Assembly: GCF_900156415.1 (NCBI RefSeq)
Contig: NZ_FTNM01000001.1
Span: 1,178,001 to 1,242,000 of the forward strand
DNA length: 64,000 nucleotides
Reading direction: 5' to 3'
From: Pontibacter lucknowensis
Lineage (GTDB): Bacteria > Bacteroidota > Bacteroidia > Cytophagales > Hymenobacteraceae
A model generated the notes under the pieces. It was not told the DNA's origin, did no database searches, and saw only the letters and a list, made by a program, of their open reading frames with translations. Shown here one piece after another: positions 35,424 through 45,273 of the stretch (positions within the stretch are counted from its first letter, which is position 1; every line of letters starts with the position of its first letter). A program made the translations under genes and the position numbers.

Positions 35424-35454
35424 TTGCATTGTAAGTATGTTTATACTACTTTTG
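35424..35454 (+). promoter_or_regulatory. Promoter of the initiator tRNA
   Basis: TTG at 35424-35426, a 20-base spacer and TACTTTTG at 35447-35454 form a full Bacteroidota promoter. Transcription near 35459 leaves about ten bases before the tRNA. Confidence 0.75.
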
Positions 35455-35468
35455 TAACACAATAACAG

Positions 35469-35541
<73 letters not shown>

Positions 35542-35550
35542 CCCAAGAAA

Positions 35551-35587
35551 AACCCTGAATCGGAAACGGTTCAGGGTTTTTGTTTTT
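35551..35587 (+). terminator. Terminator of the tRNA transcript
   Basis: AACCCTGAA pairs perfectly with TTCAGGGTT (35570-35578), with an inner CGG/CCG-like loop region, and is followed by a long T-run. Confidence 0.88.
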
Positions 35588-35927
35588 TAATCCATTCTTC
35601 TTAGCCTTCCCTTTCTAATATAATAGTCCTCACAATCAGATATTATCTTCACTATATTTGAACAGAACTATACCTGTTGTCGTAGATAAGGGTCTTCTAC
35701 TATGATGGAATATCGCAGTAAAACCTAAACAATAATACGCCTAGTTTGTAAGTCAATTCTGGAAAGTGGCTTTATAGATCACTGATCAGGGTGTATATGC
35801 TGTTATTTAATTGTTTTGCTTATATTTAAGCATTATTTACTTTATTGTCATGCTCTGATAAATCATAAATAAAGGTTATATCGTTATAGTTTAGGCGCGG
35901 TCCAAATTCACCCTTAAAGCTTTCCTG
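35588..35927 (+). other. Intergenic region before the first adhesin gene
   Basis: These 340 bases are AT-rich. I see no ORF, RNA gene or exact promoter element. They must hold the promoter of the adhesin operon. Confidence 0.4.
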
Positions 35928-38900
35928 ATGCGGTTTACTTCGTATAAGACTTTTACCTGGTTTTTACTCTTTCTCCTCGCTATAGTCCAGCAGGCTTCTG
36001 GAAGTGTGGACAACTGCCCTTCTCCGACTGCAACAATCGATAACAATGTAAGTGTATGTCTTGGAAGTCAGCCTGCGGTAATTACAGCCAACGCTACATT
36101 TACTGTGCAAACCTGGCAATGGTACAAAGATGAGCAGCCAATAAGCGGCGCTCCGAATGCCAACACGCTTTCAGTTAGCGAACCCGGTTCTTATTACGCC
36201 ATCGCCACACCTGCTCCGGGCGCTTGTGACAACGCTACGCCGCTGCGTACGAATCCGGTTGTGGTGGCAGCAACCCCTCCTGAGCCTACCATTGTGGTTG
36301 ACCCTAATCGGCCTATTTGCTCAGGACAGGAGTTTGCTTTTAATGTTACTAACCTTTCGGATGAAGACTACACATTTGACTGGGATTTTGGAGACGGCAA
36401 TGTAATCGCAAGGGGAAGTGCGACTGAAACGCATAGTTATGAGAGTTTTGGAACCACTGGACAGCCTTTTACAGTAAGAGTTACCGCTATTAGCAGAACG
36501 GGTAGCTGCCCGTCTCCACAGGGCCAGGCTGCAGTGTCGGTGCAGCAGCAGGCGGAAGTGACCTATACTATAGAGGGCAAAGATAAAGATGGCGAAACGT
36601 TTACCCAGTGCCTCCCGGAAGATGAAGACCCTGCTGAAGCTGAGGTACGTGCCGTGGTATCGGATCCACAGTCACCGCAACTTAACAACATCACTGAATA
36701 CTATATCACCTGGGGGCTTGGCGAAGACGAGGAAGAGCAGCGTGTCACTACGTTTCCTGTTGAAGGGCCTGTGTATGAAGAGCTGGGTGCCTATACCATC
36801 CGGATCAGAGCGGTTAACAACAATGGCTGCTCCACTATTTATGAAGAGGTTTTTGAGTTTCTGCAGAAGCCTAAAGCCGGTTTCAACCCTGCAAAGAATG
36901 ATCCTGAAAAACCTGCTGAAATAGAGCCAGGCATTGGCTGTCGACCGGTTTATGTTACCATGACGGAAACTGAGGAGACAGAAGATCAGGAGGCGAAAGA
37001 GTCTACAGGAGGTGGCTTGACTTATACCTGGGAAATTACCTCTCCGCCGGGAGTTACTCCCTACGAGATAGTGGAAGGTGGATTGGACCAAAAAGACCTT
37101 AAGGTAATCTTCTTTGACAATGGCGTCTACCAGATAAAGTTAACAGTTGAGAATGCATGCGGTACCGACGAAGCAGAGGAAAGCGTGGTAGTCGGTTACC
37201 CGCAGGTTCAGCTGCCGCCTGTAGGGCCATTTTGCGGACCAGATGAATTTACGTTCAACAGTACGAACTCGTTTTTTGACCGCAACTTCGGCAATGAGTT
37301 CACTGTGACCTGGACGATCACAGCCCCAGACGGTTCCACATCCAACAGAACAGGAGAAGACCAGACGATAAACTTCAACCAGATAGGTACCTGGCGGGTG
37401 CGGGTGCTCGGTGTGAACGAGTGCGGCAGATCCGACTTCCAGGGCCCTACAGAGCAAGAGGTGATTGTGCTGCCCCCACTGACCGCTGCTCCTACTGTGG
37501 CGGAGCCAGAACCTGCCTGTATTGGAGGTACAACTACTTTACGTGCCTCTGGACCTGTAAGTGGCCTGATTTACCGTTGGTATACTGAGCCCAGTGGTGG
37601 AGACCCTGTGTTTGAGGGAGCGCAGTTCACAACGGAGCCACTCTCCTCAACCACAAACTTCTATGTGGAAGGTGTAAACACAAATAATTGCGTGAGCCCA
37701 CGTGCCACTGTAGTGGTGAACGTGGTGCCAGGTATAGCTGACAATACCATCAGCGAAGATCAGGGCATCTGTGTGGGCGACCGTCCCGCTGAACTGGAAG
37801 GAAGCGAACCGACAGGCGGCAGTAACAGCAACTATACCTATACCTGGGAACTGAGTACTACTGGCCCGGATGATGGATTTACGGCGGCGCCTGGAGTCAA
37901 TAACAATCAGAATTATAGTCCGGAGGCCATCAGCGCCACTACCTGGTTCCGGCGCGTCGTGCGGCAGGGGGATTGTGAGCCAAGCATCAGTAATGTAATA
38001 CAAATACAAACTGTACCGCGTGTTGAGAACAACACTATCAGTTCGAACCAGGAGATATGTGGAGGTGAAGTGCCAGCACAGTTGGTGGGATCAAGACCAA
38101 CAGGAGGTAGCGGAGAGCCCTATACCTACCGCTGGGAGGAAAGCACAACTGGTCCTAACACCGGGTTTGTAGCAGCATCAGGCAACAATGCAGGGGAGAA
38201 CTATACTTTTACTTCCGCACTAAGCCAGGATACCTGGTACAGGAGATCAGTTACATCGGGCGGCTGTACAGTGGTGTCTGAAGCAGTTAAAATCTCCGTC
38301 TTCCCTGCTCTTGCCAACAACACCATTACAGCGCCGACCCAGGATGAGTGCTCGGGTGCCGCACCAGGTGCCATCACCGGTTCTGCCCCATCTGGCGGCA
38401 GCGGCAACTATACCTACGAATGGCTGATCAGTGGAACAGGAAATGCCGGCAGCTTTGTGCCTGCACCGGGTACTAACAACCAGCAGAGTTATACCCCGGG
38501 TGCTATTACCCAGACTACCTATTTCCAGCGAATAGTGCGTTCCGGACAATGTACACCAAACGAGAGTAATGTGGTGGAGATACGCATACGGCCTGCCATT
38601 ACGGGCAACTCCATTTCAGCTGCCCAGGAGATATGCTCAGGCACGCAGCCAGCCGCTTTGATGGGCACGACCCCTTCCGGTGGCAGCGGCGGTTTTACTT
38701 ACCTTTGGGAAAGCAGTATTAGCGGCCCGAATGCAGGTTTCAATCCTGCGCCTGGTCAGAATACAGGAGCAGGTTATTCTCCGCCTGTACTGACCCGTGA
38801 CACCTGGTTCCGCCGAGTGGTTATTTCAGGAGGTTGTGAAAATCCTTCAGAAGCAGTGCTGATCTCCATGTTGCCTTTGCCAAACGCTCCTATCCTGACA

Positions 38901-39620
38901 GTGCAAAACGCCCGCGCCTGTGTGGGTGGGTCTGCCACATTAACGGTAGCCAATGCTAACGGCAATACCATTGAGTGGTATGATGCTCCAACTGGCGGGT
39001 CGCCGCTCTTTGTCGGCACTACTTTCGTTACACCAGAGCTTAGTAGTAACACCACTTTCTATGTACAGGCCAGAAACAATAACAATTGTACAAATGCTAC
39101 CCGCACGGCGGTAAACGTGACCGTAGTGGAGCCTGTCGCTGATGCCGGTCCAGATGTGGAAATCATTCAGGGGCGTCCTGCAGAGCTGCGTGCTTCAGGC
39201 GGGGTGTCGTACCAGTGGGAGCCTGCTGCCAGCCTGAGCAACGCCAATGTGTCCAACCCGGTGGCCAGGCCGGATGTGACTACTACTTACACGGTGACTA
39301 TCACGACCGAAGAAGGCTGTACGGCAACCGATGAAGTGACCGTGACGGTTATACCTGCGATCACAGCGCCTAACGCATTCTCTCCAAACGGCGACCGGGT
39401 GAATGATGTGTGGGAGATTGAGAACATTCAGAACTATCCGGATGCACGCGTCGAGATCTTCAACCGCTGGGGCAACCAGATTTTCAATTCAACCGGCTAT
39501 GCTACACCTTGGGACGGTACCTACAATGGCGAGTCCCTGCCAGTGGCGACTTATTACTACATCATTTACCTCAACAGCTCCGAAAAACCAATTTCAGGGC
39601 ATGTGACCATTATTAGATAA
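35928..39620 (+). CDS. Giant multidomain adhesin with T9SS type B C-terminus
   Basis: This 1230-residue exported protein has a signal peptide (to about residue 25). Visible domains are an Ig-like region, a PKD domain (about 118-205, YTFDWDFGDGN), acidic beta domains to about 515, and an Ig-like domain with paired Cys (520-600). Four repeats of about 95 residues follow (604-985), each with TGGSG, YTYxWE, a Tyr/Thr stretch and TWFRR before a Cys. Another Ig-like domain (984-1065), a PKD-like domain and the C-terminal domain 1146-1230 (APNAFSPNGDRVNDVW, EIFNRWGNQIF) end the chain. That tail is the gliding-motility-associated T9SS type B signal. It probably acts as a surface adhesin. Its stop overlaps the ATG of the SprF-like gene. 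Confidence 0.9.
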   Translation: MRFTSYKTFTWFLLFLLAIVQQASGSVDNCPSPTATIDNNVSVCLGSQPAVITANATFTVQTWQWYKDEQPISGAPNANTLSVSEPGSYYAIATPAPGACDNATPLRTNPVVVAATPPEPTIVVDPNRPICSGQEFAFNVTNLSDEDYTFDWDFGDGNVIARGSATETHSYESFGTTGQPFTVRVTAISRTGSCPSPQGQAAVSVQQQAEVTYTIEGKDKDGETFTQCLPEDEDPAEAEVRAVVSDPQSPQLNNITEYYITWGLGEDEEEQRVTTFPVEGPVYEELGAYTIRIRAVNNNGCSTIYEEVFEFLQKPKAGFNPAKNDPEKPAEIEPGIGCRPVYVTMTETEETEDQEAKESTGGGLTYTWEITSPPGVTPYEIVEGGLDQKDLKVIFFDNGVYQIKLTVENACGTDEAEESVVVGYPQVQLPPVGPFCGPDEFTFNSTNSFFDRNFGNEFTVTWTITAPDGSTSNRTGEDQTINFNQIGTWRVRVLGVNECGRSDFQGPTEQEVIVLPPLTAAPTVAEPEPACIGGTTTLRASGPVSGLIYRWYTEPSGGDPVFEGAQFTTEPLSSTTNFYVEGVNTNNCVSPRATVVVNVVPGIADNTISEDQGICVGDRPAELEGSEPTGGSNSNYTYTWELSTTGPDDGFTAAPGVNNNQNYSPEAISATTWFRRVVRQGDCEPSISNVIQIQTVPRVENNTISSNQEICGGEVPAQLVGSRPTGGSGEPYTYRWEESTTGPNTGFVAASGNNAGENYTFTSALSQDTWYRRSVTSGGCTVVSEAVKISVFPALANNTITAPTQDECSGAAPGAITGSAPSGGSGNYTYEWLISGTGNAGSFVPAPGTNNQQSYTPGAITQTTYFQRIVRSGQCTPNESNVVEIRIRPAITGNSISAAQEICSGTQPAALMGTTPSGGSGGFTYLWESSISGPNAGFNPAPGQNTGAGYSPPVLTRDTWFRRVVISGGCENPSEAVLISMLPLPNAPILTVQNARACVGGSATLTVANANGNTIEWYDAPTGGSPLFVGTTFVTPELSSNTTFYVQARNNNNCTNATRTAVNVTVVEPVADAGPDVEIIQGRPAELRASGGVSYQWEPAASLSNANVSNPVARPDVTTTYTVTITTEEGCTATDEVTVTVIPAITAPNAFSPNGDRVNDVWEIENIQNYPDARVEIFNRWGNQIFNSTGYATPWDGTYNGESLPVATYYYIIYLNSSEKPISGHVTIIR

Positions 39621-40585
39621 TGACTATGAAGAAGCTGTCTCTCCTGTTGGTTGTATTGGTAGGTGTTGTCACGCAGGCTTTCGCACAGCAGCGTCCGCAG
39701 TACAGCCAGTACATGGTCAATAACTTTCTGCTCAACCCCGCCCTGTCAGGTATAGAAGACTATGCCGACATACGCATAAGCAACCGGCAGCAGTGGGTGG
39801 GGCTAGACGGAGCGCCTGTTACCTACTACGCCTCCGCCCACATGCCGCTGAATAAAGGTGCGGCCAGTACCAAGTATGCCAAGGCGCTCGCCCACCATGG
39901 GGCAGGTATTATTCTTCATACCGATAAAACAGGGCCCTTGCGCAGAACGGGGCTATCAGGCACCTATGCTTACCACTTACCCGTTACGCGCACCATCAAT
40001 GTGTCAGCAGGCGTGGCAGCGGGCCTGGTGCGCAATACCATCAACAGTTCAGAACTGGAGTTCACCAACCCGGCAGAGCCCCTGATAGGTGGTGGCCAGG
40101 TGAATCAAAATGTGCTGGATCTTTCGCTGGGGCTGTGGGTGTACTCCCGTAACTTCTCTGTAGGTCTGGCGGGGGCTCAGCTGCTGGAGAATGCGGGCGC
40201 TTTCCGCTCCGCTGAGGATAACAATGTGTCACTTGACCTGCAGCGCCATTACTTCCTGACGGGTAGCTACCGCTTTGCTCCTGGAGGTCGTATAGACCTG
40301 ATCCCTTCTGTGATGCTCAAACTAGCCTCGCCTAGCCCACTTTCTGTGGACGTAAACCTTCGTGCGCTTTATGATGAGCGCTTCTGGGTAGGTGCTTCCT
40401 ACCGCCACAACGATGCCATAGTAGGCATGGTGGGCGTATATGTTAGCCCACTGATTGACATCTCCTATTCATACGACGCCACCACATCAGGCCTCAACCG
40501 GGTAAGCGCCGGAACCCACGAGGTAGTAGTAGGTTTTAAGCTGTTCAATGACCGTCGCATCATATGTCCGCAGTGGGTATGGTAG
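39620..40585 (+). CDS. PorP/SprF family T9SS outer membrane protein (copy 1)
   Basis: This is a 321-residue outer-membrane protein with a signal peptide (KKLSLLLVVLVGVVTQAFAQ). It starts with the family motif RPQYSQYMVNNFLLNPALSG and continues with WVGLDGAPVTYY, then beta strands of a small barrel (SVGLAGAQLLEN, DVNLRALYDERFWVGASYR). Proteins of this family act with type B-tailed adhesins: in Flavobacterium johnsoniae SprF is needed to deliver SprB. The ATG overlaps the adhesin stop by one base (TAATG), so the pair is translationally coupled. The ATG two codons on (39626) is an alternative start. Confidence 0.9.
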   Translation: MTMKKLSLLLVVLVGVVTQAFAQQRPQYSQYMVNNFLLNPALSGIEDYADIRISNRQQWVGLDGAPVTYYASAHMPLNKGAASTKYAKALAHHGAGIILHTDKTGPLRRTGLSGTYAYHLPVTRTINVSAGVAAGLVRNTINSSELEFTNPAEPLIGGGQVNQNVLDLSLGLWVYSRNFSVGLAGAQLLENAGAFRSAEDNNVSLDLQRHYFLTGSYRFAPGGRIDLIPSVMLKLASPSPLSVDVNLRALYDERFWVGASYRHNDAIVGMVGVYVSPLIDISYSYDATTSGLNRVSAGTHEVVVGFKLFNDRRIICPQWVW

Positions 40586-41050
40586 CGTAAGAGCACTTTT
40601 AGCTTTAGTGCAATTCAGAAAGAACCTGTGAGGGGATATTTTTTTTATGTTGCTGATACAGAGTGTGCCCGATTGTGCCTACTTTTGCACCCGAGTCTAA
40701 AAATACTATTGCACAATAGCTTGTGAGATGCGATCAGACAGTTTATAATTAAGTGCTGGGCGCACTTGAGAAGTAGTAGAAATAATATAGGACTTTGCCG
40801 CAATTAAGTTTAAACTTTAACTTAAAATTTGGTGCTTAACAAATTTTGTTAAATTTTAGAGGTTAATATAGCCCCAAATATATGCAATATACTTTTGAAG
40901 CTTCTTAATGTACTTTTTTAAGTATATACTTGCGACTTATTTGGCTGAGAGGGATGGAAAGAGAAGAGCTACGGAAATGGCTGTCCGTAGCTGCAAATTG
41001 TTGAATATTTAAACGCCAAGTTCTATAACAAACTTATACTCATTGATTTC
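40586..41050 (+). other. Intergenic region before the second adhesin gene
   Basis: These 465 bases are AT-rich. They hold one good -7 element (40680-40687), a small palindrome CTATTG-CA-CAATAG at 40706-40719, and no ORF or terminator. Confidence 0.4.
40680..40687 (+). promoter_or_regulatory. Possible -7 promoter element upstream of the DUF3494 adhesin
   Basis: TACTTTTG followed by C matches TAnnTTTG. It lies about 360 bases before the start codon, which would give a very long leader, and no -33 TTG is at the right distance. Confidence 0.35.
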
Positions 41051-44000
41051 ATGACAAGCTTCTTAAGTAGAGCCTTGCTCTTAGTGCTGGGCTTATGGCT
41101 GGTTACGTTTGGCGTAAATGCGCAACAAGCGCCCACACTGGGGGCCTTTTACGACTATAACGTAGTAGGTGGCGATAGGGTTGTAAACCAGAACAACACA
41201 AATACAGTTGTTCGCGCAAAAGTGGCCTCCGTTGGCAGAACCGCCCAGGGTTTTAACGACGGTTCTGTATGGCGTGGCATCGAAAACGTAAATGCCGCTG
41301 CCAATGAGGCCCTCGCCGCAGCCACTGCAGTCTACAATACGGCCGCTGCCACTGCTCCTACTGCTACACTAACCAATCCTGAACTTGGTGGCCGTACTTA
41401 TACTCCTGGTGTATACCTGTTCAATGGAGATGCCACTGTCGCCAATGATATTACATTAGACGGTGGTAACAACCCAAATGCAGTTTTCATCTTTGTCATC
41501 AAGGGAAATCTTAGTATAAGCGCCGGAGTGGATATTGAGCTGATTCGGGATGCCAAAATCGGCAATGTTTTCTGGGTTGTGGAAAATGCACTCACCGTAG
41601 CCAATGGTGCGGAAATTAAAGGTCAGTATCTGGCGCAGCAGGCCGTAACCCTGGGTGATGGTACGATTGTAAGGGGCCGGGTTGCTTCCCTCCAAAGTGA
41701 AGTGAGGCTGAACAACAACAACTTCTTCCTGCCAACTGACCTAGAGATCAAAATACAGAAATCGGAAGGCAACGCCGGTGTTGACCGCTACATTGTAGGT
41801 CAGACAATCACCTATACCTTCACTGTCACGAACAAAGGACCTGTAGACGACGAAAACGTACGGGTAACCCCCATTCTTTTTTCCGGAGCAAACCACAGCT
41901 TCACTACTGATGCGCCCAATTCTACTTTCTCGCTTGTGAACAGCAACTGGGTATGGAACATCGGGAGCCTGAAAGTTGGACAGACCTATACCCTTACGCT
42001 CACTGCAACTATCAACGAAACAGGCCCGGGCTTTGTACGTGGTACTATTTCAGGTGCGGCTGAGGATGAAATCCAGCAGAACAACACGGTTGACATTAAC
42101 TTTTGCGCGGTACTGCCAGATGCAGGGGTTATTACTGGTCCGGTAGAACTGTGTGTGGGGACTGACGCAGAGTACAGTATAGAGCCAGTGGTAGGTGCCA
42201 CGGGCTATACCTGGAACGTACCCAGCGGATGGGAAATTATTGGAGCTAGAAACTCAACGAAGGTTGTTGTAAGAGCAACATCACGTAATGACGATGCCTT
42301 TATTCAGGTTTCGGTGAACAACAGCTGCGGCGCCAGCCCTCCAAGCCGCCTGAAAGTAAACAACTACCCGGATCCACCTGCCACACCGGGGCCAATCACG
42401 GCTAATGAAGGTGTATGTGCCGGTGAAGGCGCAACATACTCCATAGAGCCAGTCAAAGATGCCACTTCCTATGTATGGGCAGTGCCTGAAGGCTGGGGAA
42501 TTGTATCGGGACAGGGTACCACACAAATAACAGTAAGTGTAGGTGAAACAGCCGGAAAAGTAACTGTAAAAGCAAAGAACGTCTGCGGCGAAAGCCCGAA
42601 TGCATCAGAGATTGACGTAAAACCATTCCTACAGGCGCCGAATCAGCCTTCTAACATCTCTGGATCAGGTACGATGCCTTTCTGTGTTACAACAGATCGT
42701 GTGACATTCAGTGTGACAGCCAGCGGCGATGTAGCAGAGTATATTTGGGAATATCCGGCTGAGTGGACGCTTATAGAGGGACAGGGAACCAATACCGTTA
42801 TCTTTAATCCAAACGGCGTAGGTGGTACGGTAACTGTAAAAGGCATCAATGCCTGCGGACAGAGCCCATCCAGAACATTTAATGTGGTGCCTATTCCAGG
42901 CCCGCCGGTTAATCCGGGTGACATCTCAGGAGCTTTTCCGGTTTGCCAGAACAGTGTAGGTACAAAATACTCCGTAGCACCAGTGCCAGGAGCAACCAGC
43001 TATACCTGGTATGTGCCGGATGGCTGGACGATCACTGCTGGTCAGGGTACAAACGAGATCACCGTATCATTGAGCGAAAATGCCAGCGGTGGCCAGTTAC
43101 GTGTGCAGGCTGTCAATGACTGCGGCGCAAGCGGCATCACCCGTAAAGATGTAACGACCGCAACTGGTGCACCATCTGCTCCTGTCGTGATAAAAGGAGA
43201 AGAGTTTGGCTGTACGGCTAAAACGACGGTATATGAAATAGACCCCGTTGTAGGAGCTCAGAGCTATACCTGGACACTACCTGCTACCTGGACCATTATC
43301 AGCGGCCAGGGCACTACCCGCATCACCGTAACGATTGGTAGCCAATCAGGAAATGTGAGTGTGATCGCGGTGAACTCATGCGGTCAGAGTAGCCCTGCCA
43401 CCAAAGCCGTGAGACCATTCCCAACAGTGCCAGCAACTCCATTTGCCATTAAGGGTCCTAACGAAGTATGTATAGGCCAGAGCGAGGTAGTTTATATGCT
43501 GGAGCCGGTTGACCATACCTTAGAGTACATCTGGGCCGTGCCGTCTGGCTGGACTATCTTGTCAGGCCAGGGTACGACGCGAGTGGTAGTGAAAGTAGGT
43601 ACACTGGCTGGTGATATCACTGTGACGGCTTCTAACCCATGCGGTAACAGTATGCCTGCCAGACTGCGCGTTGCGCCAGTGGCTGACGTACCGGCTCCGC
43701 AAGCGGGACCAATAACCGGAAACGCCCAGTACTGCGCCGGTCTTAACCAAACTTACTCTATCGATCCGGTGCAAGGTGCAAGCTCTTACTTTTGGAGCTT
43801 CCCTGGCGAAGACTGGGTGATCGTAGAGGGACAGGGAACTACCCGCGTGACGGTGAAGGCCGGAACAACGCAAGGTAAAGTGAGTGTAGCTACTGTAAAC
43901 AACTGCGGAACCAGAAGCACTGCCACTGGTTTGACAGTACAGTCTGTAGGTTCAGTGCCGCCTTCACCATCTGCTATCATAGCTGACAATGAAACCTACT

Positions 44001-45247
44001 GTGGCAATACAGCTGGACTTACCTTCCGCATCGCAGCTGTTCCAACGGCAATCAGCTACGAGTGGGTTGTGCCACAAGGCTGGACAATCACATCAGGGCA
44101 AGGAACAACAGAAATTAAAGCAACAGCCGGCACAAGCGGAGGAGAGATAACCGTAGTGGCTGTTAACTCCTGCGGAAAGAGCCAGAGTGTGAAGCTTCTG
44201 ACAGAGCCTCAGCGTCCACTTATGAACCCGGAAGCTATAAAGGGACCGGAGCTGGCATGTGTGGGCAGAACTGACGCTGTTTATTCAATACCTGCCATCA
44301 GTGGTGCCGAAACATACCTGTGGACACTGCCTGCCGGCTGGGAGATACTGAAAGGGGAAGGCACTAACAGCATTACAGTGAAAATTACAGGCAGAGGAGA
44401 TGTGAAGGTGAAAGCCGAGAATGCCTGTGGAACCACGTCTGAGGCGAAACTCACAGTTGAAGTTGTAACCTCACCACCGCTTGCACCAGCTGCCATACTC
44501 GGCGAAACGCTGACCTGTGCAACACGCATAACCACTTACTCTATAGAACCAGTTGCGCATGCATCTTCTTATTCGTGGAAAGTGCCTGCCGGGTGGATCA
44601 TTTCTTCAGGTCAGGGTACGACACAAATCACAGTACAGATGGGTACGAGCTCAGGTGTCATTAGCGTTGAGGCCGAGAACGACTGCGATAAGAGTGATGC
44701 CACAACACTGGCTGTCACTACCAGACCGCTTCCTGTGATCAGCCGCATTGTAGACCGCACTCTGGCTTGTTCCGATATCGCTACTTTCGAGCTCGAGTCT
44801 AACAACCCATCAGCGCTGTTTACCTGGGAAGTTCCGGCTGGCTGGGAGATCATGTCAGGGCAGGGCACTAGCGTGATCACCGTGATGCAGGGTAATGCCA
44901 GAGGAGAGATTACTGTAGTGGCTGACAACGGTGAGTGTAAGAGCGACCCGGTAACCATGATCTCAGACCCAAGCATGCGCGAAGCGGCTCTGAATGTGCC
45001 GAACGTGTTTACGCCTAACAACGATGGTGAAAACGACACCTGGGTAGTCGGGAATCTGACAAACTATCCGGATAATGAGGTGGTAGTCGTGAACCGCTGG
45101 GGCAATGAAGTGTACAGAAGCAAAGCTTATCAGAACAATTGGAATGGAGACAAATTAGCGGAGGGTACTTATTACTACCTGATACGTCTCACGCTGTGCG
45201 ATGGCTCTGAGAAGACCTACAAGGGTTATGTGATGATCGTCCGATAA
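41051..45247 (+). CDS. Giant adhesin with DUF3494 ice-binding-like domain, PKD-like repeats and T9SS type B tail
   Basis: This 1398-residue protein has a signal peptide (to about 25, ending VNAQQ). Residues about 30-228 match the DUF3494 fold of ice-binding proteins: LGGRTYTPGVYLFNGDATV, ITLDGGNNPNAVFIFVIKG, NVFWVVENALTVANGAEIKG and TIVRGRVAS. Residues 230-345 form a DUF11/CARDB-like domain (YIVGQTITYTFTVTNKGPV). Eleven PKD-like repeats of about 85 residues follow (about 356-1308), each with a Cys, YSIEPV, YxWxVPxGWxI, SGQGTT and a closing CG. The last 85 residues (NVFTPNNDGENDTW, VNRWGNEVY) form a T9SS type B tail. It probably acts as a long surface adhesin. A PorP/SprF gene follows. Confidence 0.88.
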   Translation: MTSFLSRALLLVLGLWLVTFGVNAQQAPTLGAFYDYNVVGGDRVVNQNNTNTVVRAKVASVGRTAQGFNDGSVWRGIENVNAAANEALAAATAVYNTAAATAPTATLTNPELGGRTYTPGVYLFNGDATVANDITLDGGNNPNAVFIFVIKGNLSISAGVDIELIRDAKIGNVFWVVENALTVANGAEIKGQYLAQQAVTLGDGTIVRGRVASLQSEVRLNNNNFFLPTDLEIKIQKSEGNAGVDRYIVGQTITYTFTVTNKGPVDDENVRVTPILFSGANHSFTTDAPNSTFSLVNSNWVWNIGSLKVGQTYTLTLTATINETGPGFVRGTISGAAEDEIQQNNTVDINFCAVLPDAGVITGPVELCVGTDAEYSIEPVVGATGYTWNVPSGWEIIGARNSTKVVVRATSRNDDAFIQVSVNNSCGASPPSRLKVNNYPDPPATPGPITANEGVCAGEGATYSIEPVKDATSYVWAVPEGWGIVSGQGTTQITVSVGETAGKVTVKAKNVCGESPNASEIDVKPFLQAPNQPSNISGSGTMPFCVTTDRVTFSVTASGDVAEYIWEYPAEWTLIEGQGTNTVIFNPNGVGGTVTVKGINACGQSPSRTFNVVPIPGPPVNPGDISGAFPVCQNSVGTKYSVAPVPGATSYTWYVPDGWTITAGQGTNEITVSLSENASGGQLRVQAVNDCGASGITRKDVTTATGAPSAPVVIKGEEFGCTAKTTVYEIDPVVGAQSYTWTLPATWTIISGQGTTRITVTIGSQSGNVSVIAVNSCGQSSPATKAVRPFPTVPATPFAIKGPNEVCIGQSEVVYMLEPVDHTLEYIWAVPSGWTILSGQGTTRVVVKVGTLAGDITVTASNPCGNSMPARLRVAPVADVPAPQAGPITGNAQYCAGLNQTYSIDPVQGASSYFWSFPGEDWVIVEGQGTTRVTVKAGTTQGKVSVATVNNCGTRSTATGLTVQSVGSVPPSPSAIIADNETYCGNTAGLTFRIAAVPTAISYEWVVPQGWTITSGQGTTEIKATAGTSGGEITVVAVNSCGKSQSVKLLTEPQRPLMNPEAIKGPELACVGRTDAVYSIPAISGAETYLWTLPAGWEILKGEGTNSITVKITGRGDVKVKAENACGTTSEAKLTVEVVTSPPLAPAAILGETLTCATRITTYSIEPVAHASSYSWKVPAGWIISSGQGTTQITVQMGTSSGVISVEAENDCDKSDATTLAVTTRPLPVISRIVDRTLACSDIATFELESNNPSALFTWEVPAGWEIMSGQGTSVITVMQGNARGEITVVADNGECKSDPVTMISDPSMREAALNVPNVFTPNNDGENDTWVVGNLTNYPDNEVVVVNRWGNEVYRSKAYQNNWNGDKLAEGTYYYLIRLTLCDGSEKTYKGYVMIVR

Positions 45248-45273
45248 GAAAACAAACGAATTAAGTGATTACC

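Noticed and set aside
42119..44970. Tandem repeats of the second adhesin as a CRISPR or DNA satellite
   Set aside because: The repetition is at protein level in one continuous reading frame (PKD-like domains), with diverged DNA and no constant short direct repeat.
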